This document shows, one piece after another, positions 52,235-60,584 of a DNA stretch of 64,000 nt (position 1 is its first letter; every line of letters begins with the position of its first letter). The notes beneath the pieces were generated by a model. The model was not told the origin of the DNA. It ran no database searches and saw only the letters and a list, made by a program, of their open reading frames with translations. Source of the stretch: Putridiphycobacter sp045107045. Lineage in GTDB: Bacteria > Bacteroidota > Bacteroidia > Flavobacteriales_D > Crocinitomicaceae. The stretch spans positions 1-64,000 of the forward strand of contig JBGCFR010000025.1 in assembly GCA_045107045.1 (NCBI GenBank). Direction: 5' to 3'. Both the position numbers and the translations under genes were made by a program.

Positions 52235-55200
52235 ATGAGAGGCCTTTTATTAACAATTTTTGTTCTTTTTTCAATTTTGACAGTTTTTGGCCAGGATTAT
52301 TATCCACCAATTGAGAATTATTCTACAAATACTTACGGAAAATTTAGAAACCCAGAAAATTATGCCATTGTTCAGGATAATAGAGGGGTAATGTACTTTG
52401 GTAACTCCAATGGAGTCTTAGAATATGATGGAAAAAATTGGCGATTTGTTCAGGTTAAATTAGGTGCATACGTGTACAGTTTAGCAATTGATAGTTCAGG
52501 AACAATATATGCTGGTTCTCAAGATGAGTTTGGATACTTTATTGTTAATCAAAGAGGTGGCTTAGAGTATTATTCATTAAGTGATAAACTAAGTGAACTT
52601 GATCAAATTCAAATTACTGAAATAAGGTATACTTATACTTCAAAGGAAAAAGTTTTTTTTCAAAGCAAGAATAATGTTTTCGTATATAATATAAAGTCCC
52701 AAGAACTAGAAAATATAAAAAGTAATAATAGTTTTCACACAAGTTTTATGGTGAACAATACCTTTTATGTGAGAGAGAGAAACGTGGGATTAAAATATTA
52801 TGACAACGGTAGACTAAATTTAGTAAAAGGGACTCAGTATTTTAAAACAGAAGCTTGTTTTGGAATGACACAGTCACCTTTTCATAAAAACGGACTTCTA
52901 GTTTTTACACAAGTTGATGGAATATTTGAATGGAGAAATGATTCTATTGTATCTATTAAAGGTTCTAAATCAAACTTAAAAGATATAAGGACATTCGGAG
53001 TTAAACTTCTGTCAGATGGTAATTATGCATTGCAAACTTTTGAAAGTGGAGTATTTATTGTTAATAATAAAGGTGAGGTTATTAACGAAATAAATAGGAG
53101 TACTGGCTTGCGATCAGATGATGTGAAATCTATGTATGAGGATAGGGATCAGAATTTATGGCTAGGCTTGGGTAATGGTATTTCAAAGGTGAATTATTAT
53201 TCGCCACTGTCTTTTTTTAATGAAAAATCCGGAATTGACGGAAATATACAGGGTTTAATAAGGTTTAAAGGAATTCTTTATGTAGCATCATCCTATGGAT
53301 TATTTATGCAGGATACAGATAAGGAAAGTCTAAATAAATTTAAGCAGGATTATAGTCTGAAACTTCAAGTGTGGGATTTTGCCGAACACAATGATTATTT
53401 GTATATAGGCACTTCGGAGGGCGTTTTTAAACGGATAGATGAAGGTGTCCATGAACAAGTAACGTCTCTTAACACTAATGCTATTTATTTTGATGAAGAT
53501 AAAAATTGCTTTATTACCTGCGGTAATTCGGGAGTTTATGTTTGGGACAAAGATTTTAATCTACTTTGGAAAGAGGAGTTAGGACTGAATACATGCACAG
53601 GAATAATTAAGAGCCCAAAAAATGGAAATTTTTGGTTGGGGACAAGTGGTTCGGGTGTCCTAAGATTAATTCTTAATAATTCAGGAAATATCTTGGATCG
53701 GTATACGTATGAGGGAGATGGGTTGTGTGAGGGACAAGTCACTGCACCATTAATTTTAAACAATCAAGTCATCTTTGGTTGTAAGTCTGGACCTATGGAA
53801 TTTCTTGATGAAGACTATATGAGGGAATTGTTAAAGGATGAACTGTCTGAAGATGAGTTAAATGATCCTATGTATATAAGGGGGATGTTTGAGTCATTTC
53901 CATTGTACGATTCGGTTTTTAGTGAGGAAATACTTCTAATAGAAGATGATATTGATAAGACATGGTACGTTGCAGAGCATAAACTAGGATATTATTTAAA
54001 ACATGAAAAAAAGTTTGTCAATAAACCATTTTGGGGAATAAACTATGGTAGAATAAATAAACTTCTTTTAGAGGATAATGGTGTGTTATGGATAGGTTGT
54101 GCAGATGGATTGATTCGTTTTAAGAATAATGATAGAAAGAACTATAAGTCTGAATTTACAAGTCTCATAAGAAGAATAACAGCTGGTGGAGATACTACAT
54201 TTAACGGTACTTTTACGAAAAAAACCGAAAATGAAGTATTTAAATTTGAATACGCACAAAACGATTTTGTATTCCATTATGCGTGCCCCTATTTTGAGGA
54301 TGAGCATAAACCACTTTTTTCAACAATACTAGTTGGTGATGATAAAGCTTGGACAGTTTATGATTCGAAAACTGAGAGAACTTTCACTAATCTCCCTGAA
54401 GGTAAATACACATTTAAGGTAAAAGCGAAGAATATTTATGATCAAATTAGTACAATATCTGAATACTCTTTTGTGATAAGTCCACCATGGTATAGAACTA
54501 CATGGGCCTATATTTTATATGTTATCTGTTTTATACTTTTAATTTTTTTGGCCAGTACAATCACGTCTGCGAGATTAAAGAAGCAAAATGATCAGCTGGA
54601 GAAGGTAGTTGAAGAACGAACTCAAGAAATTTCTCAAAAGAATAATGTTTTAGAACATCAGAACACTGAAATTCTTGAACAAAAAAGGGAAATAGAAGAT
54701 AGTATTAATTATGCCAAAAGAATTCAGGACGCCATTCTACCATTGGCCTCAGAAATGAAGGAGTCCTTGCCGAATTCCTTTATTATTTATAAGCCTAAAG
54801 ATATTGTTTCAGGTGATTTCTATTGGTTTACCAAAATAAATAATCAATTAATTGTTGTATGTGCAGATTGTACTGGTCATGGTGTGCCAGGAGCCTTTAT
54901 GAGTATGATTGGCTCGGATAGACTAAACATTATTGTTAATGAAAGAAAGGTGCTGTCACCAGGTGCAATACTCGGGGAGTTAAACCGAGCAATTAAAAAC
55001 TCTCTGAAGCAGAAAGCTAATGAGGATACTACAAGAGATGGTATGGATGCAGCAGTTTGTGCGATTGATTTAGCAACAAATAAATTAACCTATTCAGGCG
55101 CACATAGAGGTTTATGGATTGTTCATAATAATGAGTTGAGTGAAATAAAACCAACTAAAATGGCGGTTGCTGGATTTACACCTGAAAATCAAATTTACGA

Positions 55201-55453
55201 AGATCATCAATTTCCGATTGAAAAGGGGATGAAGTTTTATTTAACAACTGATGGATATGCGGATCAGTTTGGAGGTACTAGAGGGAAAAAATTTATGGTC
55301 AAAAAAATGAAAAATCTGATTTTAAAAGTTTCTTCTAAATCTTATGAAGAACAACAAAAACTCCTTGAAAAAGAATTGTTTGACTGGATGAGTAAACATA
55401 ATCAAGTTTACGATCAGATAGATGACATCTGTGTAATTGGGTTTGAATTATAG
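52235..55453 (+). CDS. Propeller-Y_Y_Y-SpoIIE sensor phosphatase
   Basis: 1072 residues. Signal peptide 1-20. Two beta-propeller-like sensor regions (about 25-640) have the blade motifs of the two-component regulator propeller family (VMYFGNSNGVLEYDGKNWRF, QNLWLGLGNGISKVNYY, VLWIGCADGLIRFKN). A Y_Y_Y domain (about 650-750) leads to a membrane helix (about 757-780) and a coiled coil. The C-terminus (about 823-1072) is a SpoIIE-type PP2C phosphatase: VSGDFYWF, CADCTGHGVPGAFMSMIG, DGMDAAVCAID, FYLTTDGYADQFGG and QIDDICVIGFEL, with the metal-binding aspartates. There is no histidine kinase domain. A periplasmic signal would control dephosphorylation of a cytosolic target, probably an anti-sigma antagonist. 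Confidence 0.93.
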   Translation: MRGLLLTIFVLFSILTVFGQDYYPPIENYSTNTYGKFRNPENYAIVQDNRGVMYFGNSNGVLEYDGKNWRFVQVKLGAYVYSLAIDSSGTIYAGSQDEFGYFIVNQRGGLEYYSLSDKLSELDQIQITEIRYTYTSKEKVFFQSKNNVFVYNIKSQELENIKSNNSFHTSFMVNNTFYVRERNVGLKYYDNGRLNLVKGTQYFKTEACFGMTQSPFHKNGLLVFTQVDGIFEWRNDSIVSIKGSKSNLKDIRTFGVKLLSDGNYALQTFESGVFIVNNKGEVINEINRSTGLRSDDVKSMYEDRDQNLWLGLGNGISKVNYYSPLSFFNEKSGIDGNIQGLIRFKGILYVASSYGLFMQDTDKESLNKFKQDYSLKLQVWDFAEHNDYLYIGTSEGVFKRIDEGVHEQVTSLNTNAIYFDEDKNCFITCGNSGVYVWDKDFNLLWKEELGLNTCTGIIKSPKNGNFWLGTSGSGVLRLILNNSGNILDRYTYEGDGLCEGQVTAPLILNNQVIFGCKSGPMEFLDEDYMRELLKDELSEDELNDPMYIRGMFESFPLYDSVFSEEILLIEDDIDKTWYVAEHKLGYYLKHEKKFVNKPFWGINYGRINKLLLEDNGVLWIGCADGLIRFKNNDRKNYKSEFTSLIRRITAGGDTTFNGTFTKKTENEVFKFEYAQNDFVFHYACPYFEDEHKPLFSTILVGDDKAWTVYDSKTERTFTNLPEGKYTFKVKAKNIYDQISTISEYSFVISPPWYRTTWAYILYVICFILLIFLASTITSARLKKQNDQLEKVVEERTQEISQKNNVLEHQNTEILEQKREIEDSINYAKRIQDAILPLASEMKESLPNSFIIYKPKDIVSGDFYWFTKINNQLIVVCADCTGHGVPGAFMSMIGSDRLNIIVNERKVLSPGAILGELNRAIKNSLKQKANEDTTRDGMDAAVCAIDLATNKLTYSGAHRGLWIVHNNELSEIKPTKMAVAGFTPENQIYEDHQFPIEKGMKFYLTTDGYADQFGGTRGKKFMVKKMKNLILKVSSKSYEEQQKLLEKELFDWMSKHNQVYDQIDDICVIGFEL

Positions 55454-55503
55454 AAAACTAAAAAAATATGCCTCCGTATTTTATTTTAATCATTTTTTAT
55501 TCG

Positions 55504-55544
55504 TAATATTGCACCCCCAATTGAGGGTTTTAAATGTTTTAGAG
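55504..55544 (+). promoter_or_regulatory. Possible promoter and leader of rplS
   Basis: TAATATTG (55504-55511) matches the -7 box with one mismatch; I see no good -33 box. The 33-base stretch before the ATG contains CCCCC-AATT-GAGGG, a small hairpin with one bad pair. Short leaders that let L19 repress its own gene have been described in Flavobacteria. Whether this is one cannot be told without a model comparison. Confidence 0.35.
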
Positions 55545-55907
55545 ATGGATATTATTAAGCAAATACAATCAGAATTAGTTGAAAAAAAGGAGCTTCCAGC
55601 ATTTGGTGCAGGTTCAACAGTCACAATTCACTATAAAATTAAAGAGGGCGATAAAGAAAGAATTCAGCAATATCAAGGTGTTGTTATCCAAAGAAAAGGT
55701 AGTGGTGCCACTGAAACTTTCACAGTTCGTAAAATGTCAGGTAATATTGGCGTTGAAAGAATTATTCCTGTACAATCGCCTTTTATTGATAAGATTGAAG
55801 TGAATAAAGTAGGTAAGGTTCGTAGAGCAAGAATTTACTACTTCAGAGGAAGAAAAGGTAAAGCTGCAAGAATTCAAGAAAAAAGAAGACAAGTTTCAGC
55901 AAAATAA
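55545..55907 (+). CDS. rplS: 50S ribosomal protein L19
   Basis: 120 residues from ATG 55545. The longer frame (from 55437) would add 36 residues that L19 never has. Motifs: IQSELVEKKELPAFGAGSTV, QQYQGVVIQRKGSGATETFT, SPFIDKIEVNKVGKVRRARI, YYFRGRKGKAARI. It sits at the 30S-50S interface. A terminator follows at 55931. Confidence 0.96.
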   Translation: MDIIKQIQSELVEKKELPAFGAGSTVTIHYKIKEGDKERIQQYQGVVIQRKGSGATETFTVRKMSGNIGVERIIPVQSPFIDKIEVNKVGKVRRARIYYFRGRKGKAARIQEKRRQVSAK

Positions 55908-55930
55908 TTTTTGCCACTTAAGTTATATTG

Positions 55931-55963
55931 AAACACTTTCTAAATATAGAAGGTGTTTTTTTT
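55931..55963 (+). terminator. Terminator after rplS
   Basis: AAACACTTTCTA, AATA, TAGAAGGTGTT, then a T-run: an 11-pair stem with one G-T pair, 23 bases after the stop. Confidence 0.9.
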
Positions 55964-56134
55964 GTACCATATAAATTTTCAAACGAAATTACAGTAGCCA
56001 GTTATCCATAAGATTTAGAGGTTTTAGATAAAATCTAGTATTGATTCATTTCATTCTTAATCAGTCTTGTTATATTTGAGAAAGAACATATTCTATTAAA
56101 AGGATATAAACAGTGTTTAAAAGAAATAAGAAAT

Positions 56135-56764
56135 ATGATAATTTTTGGAACAAGAGGTGTAAAATCAACAATTAAATCAGGAGATTTTAATTGTCCACAA
56201 TGTGAAAAATCAGTGCCATATAGACATAGAAAGGTGACGAAATTTTTCACACTCTATTTTATACCATTAATTCCATTGGGCAGTGCCGGAGAGTATGTGG
56301 AATGTGGAACATGCAAAGGGACGTTTATTCCACGTGTTTTGGAAGCTGGTCCTTCAAACCAAGATGATTTTATGGCAGTTTACGAACAGGCAATAAGGCA
56401 TTCAATGGTTTTAATAATGCTGGCTGATGGAGTAATTGATAATGAAGAAAAAACATTGGTTAGAACAATTATTAATAAGTTTGGTAAAAATGATTTATCT
56501 ATTTACGAACTTGAAAAGTATATTGAGCAAGTTCAAAATGAAAAAGAAGATGTAACGACCTATTTAAGTAAGGTAGGTCCCTCATTAAATGAACATGGAA
56601 AAGAAACAATAATAAAGTGCGCTTTATCAGTTGCTGCCGCAGATGGACATATAGATGAATCCGAAATTGCCTTAATAGGCAAAATGGGGGGTGCAATGGA
56701 AATGTCTTCCTCTCATTTAAAAGGCATCATTGCCGAAATGAATGAACAGCCTGAAAATGCTTAA
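56135..56764 (+). CDS. Zinc-ribbon plus TerB-like protein
   Basis: 209 residues. An N-terminal zinc ribbon has Cys20, Cys23, Cys57 and Cys60 (CPQC and CGTC), separated by a hydrophobic FFTLYFIPLIPLG segment. From about residue 85 a TerB-like helical domain follows (MVLIMLADGVIDNEEKTLVR and ALSVAAADGHIDESEIALIG, with two DGxID metal-binding loops). TerB-like domains bind Ca2+ or Mn2+ and appear in stress and membrane complexes. Its role here is unknown. It converges on MoxR, 22 bases away. Confidence 0.85.
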   Translation: MIIFGTRGVKSTIKSGDFNCPQCEKSVPYRHRKVTKFFTLYFIPLIPLGSAGEYVECGTCKGTFIPRVLEAGPSNQDDFMAVYEQAIRHSMVLIMLADGVIDNEEKTLVRTIINKFGKNDLSIYELEKYIEQVQNEKEDVTTYLSKVGPSLNEHGKETIIKCALSVAAADGHIDESEIALIGKMGGAMEMSSSHLKGIIAEMNEQPENA

Positions 56765-56786
56765 TGCTTAGGTTAATCGTATTTTT

Positions 56787-57752
56787 TTATTTCATCAATT
56801 CATTGATGATCGCTTCTAAAGAATATCCTTCCGCTTCAGCCTTATAATTTCTTACAATTCTATGTCTGAGAATTGGATAGGCCACTGCTTTTACATCTTC
56901 AATGTCTGGAGAATACTTGCCATTAATTGCAGCATGACATTTTGCACCAATAACCAAATATTGAGAAGCTCTAGGTCCAGCACCCCATTCTAAATATTTT
57001 TCAGTTAATGGATGACAATAAGGTGATCCTTTTCTTGTTTTGGCAACTAGCCTAACTGCATAATCATATACATTTTCAGGAACGGGCAATCGTCTAACAA
57101 GATTTTGAAAATATATAATTTCCTCACCATTAAGAATTGGTTTTAGATTGACTTCTATATCTGATGTTGTGCTTTTAACTATATTGATTTCTTCCTCAAG
57201 TGTAGGGTAATCGACCCAAATGTTAAACATAAAACGATCTAGTTGAGCTTCAGGCAAAGGGTATGTTCCCTCTTGTTCAATTGGGTTTTGAGTCGCTAAA
57301 ACAAAAAATGGTTTATCAAGCACATACCTGTGACCCGCAGCTGTGACTGTTTTTTCTTGCATTGCCTCTAACAACGCTGCCTGGGTCTTTGGTGGAGTTC
57401 GATTTATTTCATCTGCTAAAATTATGTTAGAAAATATAGGACCTTTTATAAATTTAAATTGTCTATTTTCATCTAGAATCTCAGATCCAATAATATCAGA
57501 GGGCATTAAGTCCGGGGTAAATTGTATCCTCTTGAAACCTAACCCTAGTGAGTCCGATATGGTTTGTATTAATAACGTTTTCGCTAGACCAGGCACACCG
57601 ACCAATAAGCTATGTCCATTACTGAAAATGGACATTAAAACTTGTTTTACAACTTCGTTTTGTCCAACAATGACTTTGTGAATTTCGTCACTAATAGCTT
57701 TGTATTTTTGTACTAGGAGATCAACACCTTCTTTGTCTGTAAGTTTTTGCAT
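56787..57752 (-). CDS. MoxR family AAA+ ATPase
   Basis: 321 residues. Walker A LLVGVPGLAKTLLIQT, Walker B NIILADEINRTPPKTQAALL, and the sensor motif LATQNPIEQEGTYPLPEAQ with DRF. MoxR proteins act as chaperones that insert metals or assemble complexes with VWA-domain partners. Here the usual DUF58 and VWA neighbours are missing downstream, where the gene converges on the zinc-ribbon/TerB gene. Upstream is a rhomboid protease on the same strand. Confidence 0.94.
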   Translation of the reverse strand: MQKLTDKEGVDLLVQKYKAISDEIHKVIVGQNEVVKQVLMSIFSNGHSLLVGVPGLAKTLLIQTISDSLGLGFKRIQFTPDLMPSDIIGSEILDENRQFKFIKGPIFSNIILADEINRTPPKTQAALLEAMQEKTVTAAGHRYVLDKPFFVLATQNPIEQEGTYPLPEAQLDRFMFNIWVDYPTLEEEINIVKSTTSDIEVNLKPILNGEEIIYFQNLVRRLPVPENVYDYAVRLVAKTRKGSPYCHPLTEKYLEWGAGPRASQYLVIGAKCHAAINGKYSPDIEDVKAVAYPILRHRIVRNYKAEAEGYSLEAIINELMK

Positions 57753-57801
57753 AGTTTTTCTTCAATTCCCTCAAAAATAGTAAAAATGAATGACTACTAA
57801 T

Positions 57802-58398
57802 TCATTTTAATCCTTTTAAAACATCCCGACTATAATTGTTTTTTTCAACTTTACCTTTTGATTTTAACTTAAATCCAAAAAACGCACCTATACAACCTCC
57901 TATAATATGAGCAAATTGAGATACGTTATCGTCATTGAATAAATAAACTATTTCTTTTCCAATAAAAATTGTTGCAACAAGAATAAATGTTAAAGGAATC
58001 TCATTGTTCTTAAAACTGACAAGACTAACAAGAATAATAAAACTGAACACTATTCCACTTGCGCCTATTAACCCATTTGAAAAGAATAAAATGTGGAATA
58101 CGGCAGTAATGAAAGCTGTACTAACTATCATTAATAATGTGTTTTTTTGCCCGTATTTCTCCTCTATTATTGGTCCAAGTAATAAAATATATGATAGGTT
58201 CATAATGATATGGTCAGGACCAGCATGTGCTAAAATATACGTAAATAGTCTAGGGTAGTATGACCAGTCTGTAAAAATAAAGTTTGGATTGAGTTTGAAC
58301 AATTCCATTCCTACGTTCATATACTCAGTTAGAACAAATACTACTACACTTAAAAATGAAAAGCCAAGTATAATAGGAGAATTAAAGGTGATTTTCAT
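57802..58398 (-). CDS. Rhomboid family intramembrane serine protease
   Basis: 198 residues from the ATG at 58398, 38 codons inside the longest frame; the longer leader overlaps the divergent gene's region and is not typical. Six helices; HAGPDHIIMNL in the second, the catalytic serine in IGASGIVFSFII and the catalytic histidine in FAHIIGGCIGAFF. It cleaves substrates within the membrane; targets are unknown. The start is 34 bases from that of the divergent gene. Confidence 0.9.
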   Translation of the reverse strand: MKITFNSPIILGFSFLSVVVFVLTEYMNVGMELFKLNPNFIFTDWSYYPRLFTYILAHAGPDHIIMNLSYILLLGPIIEEKYGQKNTLLMIVSTAFITAVFHILFFSNGLIGASGIVFSFIILVSLVSFKNNEIPLTFILVATIFIGKEIVYLFNDDNVSQFAHIIGGCIGAFFGFKLKSKGKVEKNNYSRDVLKGLK

Positions 58399-58432
58399 AC
58401 ATTTGTTTATAATCGCACTAAAGATAATAATA

Positions 58433-59155
58433 ATGAGGGATAAGGTTTTTTGTATTTTTTTACTGTTTTTTTGCCTAAACTTTAGCTTTTCGCAAATCGA
58501 TACTTTGAGCATTGGTTTTGAGAACGATAATAATTCAAATGATTCGCTAAATAGAACAAATATTTATATTAGTGGCCAGTTTTTTAATGCATACCGTTCG
58601 TTTGAAGATTTATCGGCATCAAATTCTTATTCTAACAGGATTAGCGAGGAATCAATAAGTACTGGAGGGGTTGAACTTGGTTCGTATATTAAGTTGAATG
58701 ATAAATTTGATTTAGGAATTGGGGTTAGTTTTTTTGGAGGTGGTGAGCAATGGAGTTATTTTGATTCAATTTCTGATTCAAGTTTCATGTACGTTAATAA
58801 ATATCGCCAAATAGCAGTTCCATTTAGGCTTCATTTTCATTTAGGTGATGAATTGAGATGGGTAACCTTTTTAGGAGTAATCCCTTCAAGTATTTTGGGG
58901 AGAAGGTATGAAAGTAGTTACACTAATGATGAAGGAATTTTAACAGAAAATGAAATAGAGACTTTTCAAGATAATCTAAACTCGTTTCAGTTAGCAGCGA
59001 CTGTTGGAACTGGTGTTTCTTATCAATTAGGTAATGCTTCTGTTTTTTTACTAGGAGAGTATAGGTATCACTTTACCAATACCTATACAGGTCTATTCCT
59101 AAATCATCAACAAAAATTGATTGGTGGATCATTGGGGATGACATTCAGTTTTTAA
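58433..59155 (+). CDS. Outer membrane beta-barrel-like protein
   Basis: 240 residues from ATG 58433, which directly gives a signal peptide (FCIFLLFFCLNFSFSQ); the longer frame only adds sequence antisense to the rhomboid gene. Beta-strand pattern with GVELGSYIKLNDKFDLGIGV, RQIAVPFRLHFHLGDELRWV, ASVFLLGEYRYHFTN and a final LIGGSLGMTFSF that fits a barrel-type C-terminus. The function is unknown. It is transcribed divergently from rhomboid. Confidence 0.78.
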   Translation: MRDKVFCIFLLFFCLNFSFSQIDTLSIGFENDNNSNDSLNRTNIYISGQFFNAYRSFEDLSASNSYSNRISEESISTGGVELGSYIKLNDKFDLGIGVSFFGGGEQWSYFDSISDSSFMYVNKYRQIAVPFRLHFHLGDELRWVTFLGVIPSSILGRRYESSYTNDEGILTENEIETFQDNLNSFQLAATVGTGVSYQLGNASVFLLGEYRYHFTNTYTGLFLNHQQKLIGGSLGMTFSF

Positions 59156-59227
59156 GTATTTCACTTTTTTTTGTAACCCAATTGGTGACATTTCGTAATA
59201 TTTTTGAAGACAACCAAATTTGCTATT

Positions 59228-60262
59228 ATGAAATTTTTAGTATTGACCTTTGTATTAAGTATGTCAACTTTAGCTTTAACCGAGACTAAATTGACTACTG
59301 TACAATATATTGATTTATGGAAAAATACGGCTGTAGAACAAATGCATGCTCACAAGATTCCGGCAAGCATTACTTTGGCGCAAGGTATTTTGGAATCAGG
59401 GAGTGGTAATAGTAGATTAGCAAAGGAAGCTAAGAATCATTTCGGAATTAAATGCCATAAAACATGGTCAGGTGATACTTTTATACAAGATGACGATACA
59501 AGAGATGAATGCTTTAGATCTTACTATTCTGCAGCAGAATCTTATACTGATCATTCATTATTCTTATCTAGACGTGGACGGTATTCAAATTTATTTCTCT
59601 TAGATTTAGATAATTATAAAGGCTGGGCAACAGGTCTTAAATCTGCCGGGTATGCTACTAACCCAAAATATGCCTATCTATTAATTGATTTGATTGAGCG
59701 TTATCATTTAAATCAATACGATAAGGTTACTAGCGATAAAATCTCTGTTTTGAAGAAGCAAAGTAAGTCTGCTGAATATAAGGCAGTTGTTAAAAAAAGC
59801 TCTAATTCCGACCCTCAAGTTGGTTCCAAAACGAAAGAATATTCTAAAACTAAAATGGCACCGGTTGCCAGTTCAAATTACAATAACAATGTAAGTGTAG
59901 TTGAAATAAAACATAATGCACACGAAGTGACAACTAGCCTTAATAAGGTTAAGTACATCTTGGTTCATGAGGGTGATACTTTTTATAGATTAGCTAAAGA
60001 GTTTGATATTACAATTACACAGCTTTATAGATACAATGAATTTAAGAATAAAGATGTTCTAGAAATTGGAGACCGAATTTATGTGAGTCCAAAAAAATCT
60101 AAAGGCCCTAGAGGTAAAAGCAATTACGTATGCAAAAAAACTATATCATTGAGAGAAATCGCACACGAGCAAGGCATAAAATTAAATAGTATTATGAAAT
60201 TGAACCTGTCAGAAAACCCTGATGAAGTATTAAGAAAAGGTTCTAAAGTCACCCTCCGGTAG
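59228..60262 (+). CDS. Exported glucosaminidase with LysM domains
   Basis: 344 residues from ATG 59228 (a TTG-started longer form is less likely). Signal peptide about 1-20. A FlgJ/AcmA-type glucosaminidase domain at about 25-165 has the catalytic glutamate in ITLAQGILESGSGNS, KNHFGIKCHKTW and FRSYYSAAESYTDHSLFL. Then a linker and two LysM repeats: YILVHEGDTFYRLAKEFDIT and YVCKKTISLREIAHEQGIKL. It should cut peptidoglycan glycan strands in the periplasm and hold on to the wall by LysM. Confidence 0.93.
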   Translation: MKFLVLTFVLSMSTLALTETKLTTVQYIDLWKNTAVEQMHAHKIPASITLAQGILESGSGNSRLAKEAKNHFGIKCHKTWSGDTFIQDDDTRDECFRSYYSAAESYTDHSLFLSRRGRYSNLFLLDLDNYKGWATGLKSAGYATNPKYAYLLIDLIERYHLNQYDKVTSDKISVLKKQSKSAEYKAVVKKSSNSDPQVGSKTKEYSKTKMAPVASSNYNNNVSVVEIKHNAHEVTTSLNKVKYILVHEGDTFYRLAKEFDITITQLYRYNEFKNKDVLEIGDRIYVSPKKSKGPRGKSNYVCKKTISLREIAHEQGIKLNSIMKLNLSENPDEVLRKGSKVTLR

Positions 60263-60584
60263 TTTTTGAGTAAATCGGGTTGGTTACCTGAAAAAAAGAA
60301 AACTAATTTACAAATAATATTCCTTGTGTTTAATTATGTAAAATCGTGAATCGACAGGAGGTTTTTTGGTTTGTTGTTGAAAGGAGGCTTTTTTAGTCTC
60401 CTTTCTTTATTGTAACTCTAAAATTAAATTATCAAAATATATATCCAATAGTGTTCGGAATAGTGCAAATTATTAACCTTTGTTATCTATTGATTAAATA
60501 ACTATTAATTTAATTTATAAGTTTAGATATTTTCAATTATTTGTTTTAATTTAGTTCAATAAATTATTGAAATCCTAAATCAAA
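60263..60584. other. Intergenic region with a terminator hairpin
   Basis: No gene is seen. At 60379-60405 GAAAGGAG and CTCCTTTC form an eight-pair stem around an 11-base T-rich loop, followed by TTTATT, a plausible terminator 115 bases after the glucosaminidase gene. A small RNA ending here is possible, but no promoter was found. The rest is AT-rich leader of the next gene. Confidence 0.5.

Noticed and set aside
60263..60584. Small RNA gene
   Set aside because: A terminator-like hairpin is present but no promoter or conserved structure could be recognised.
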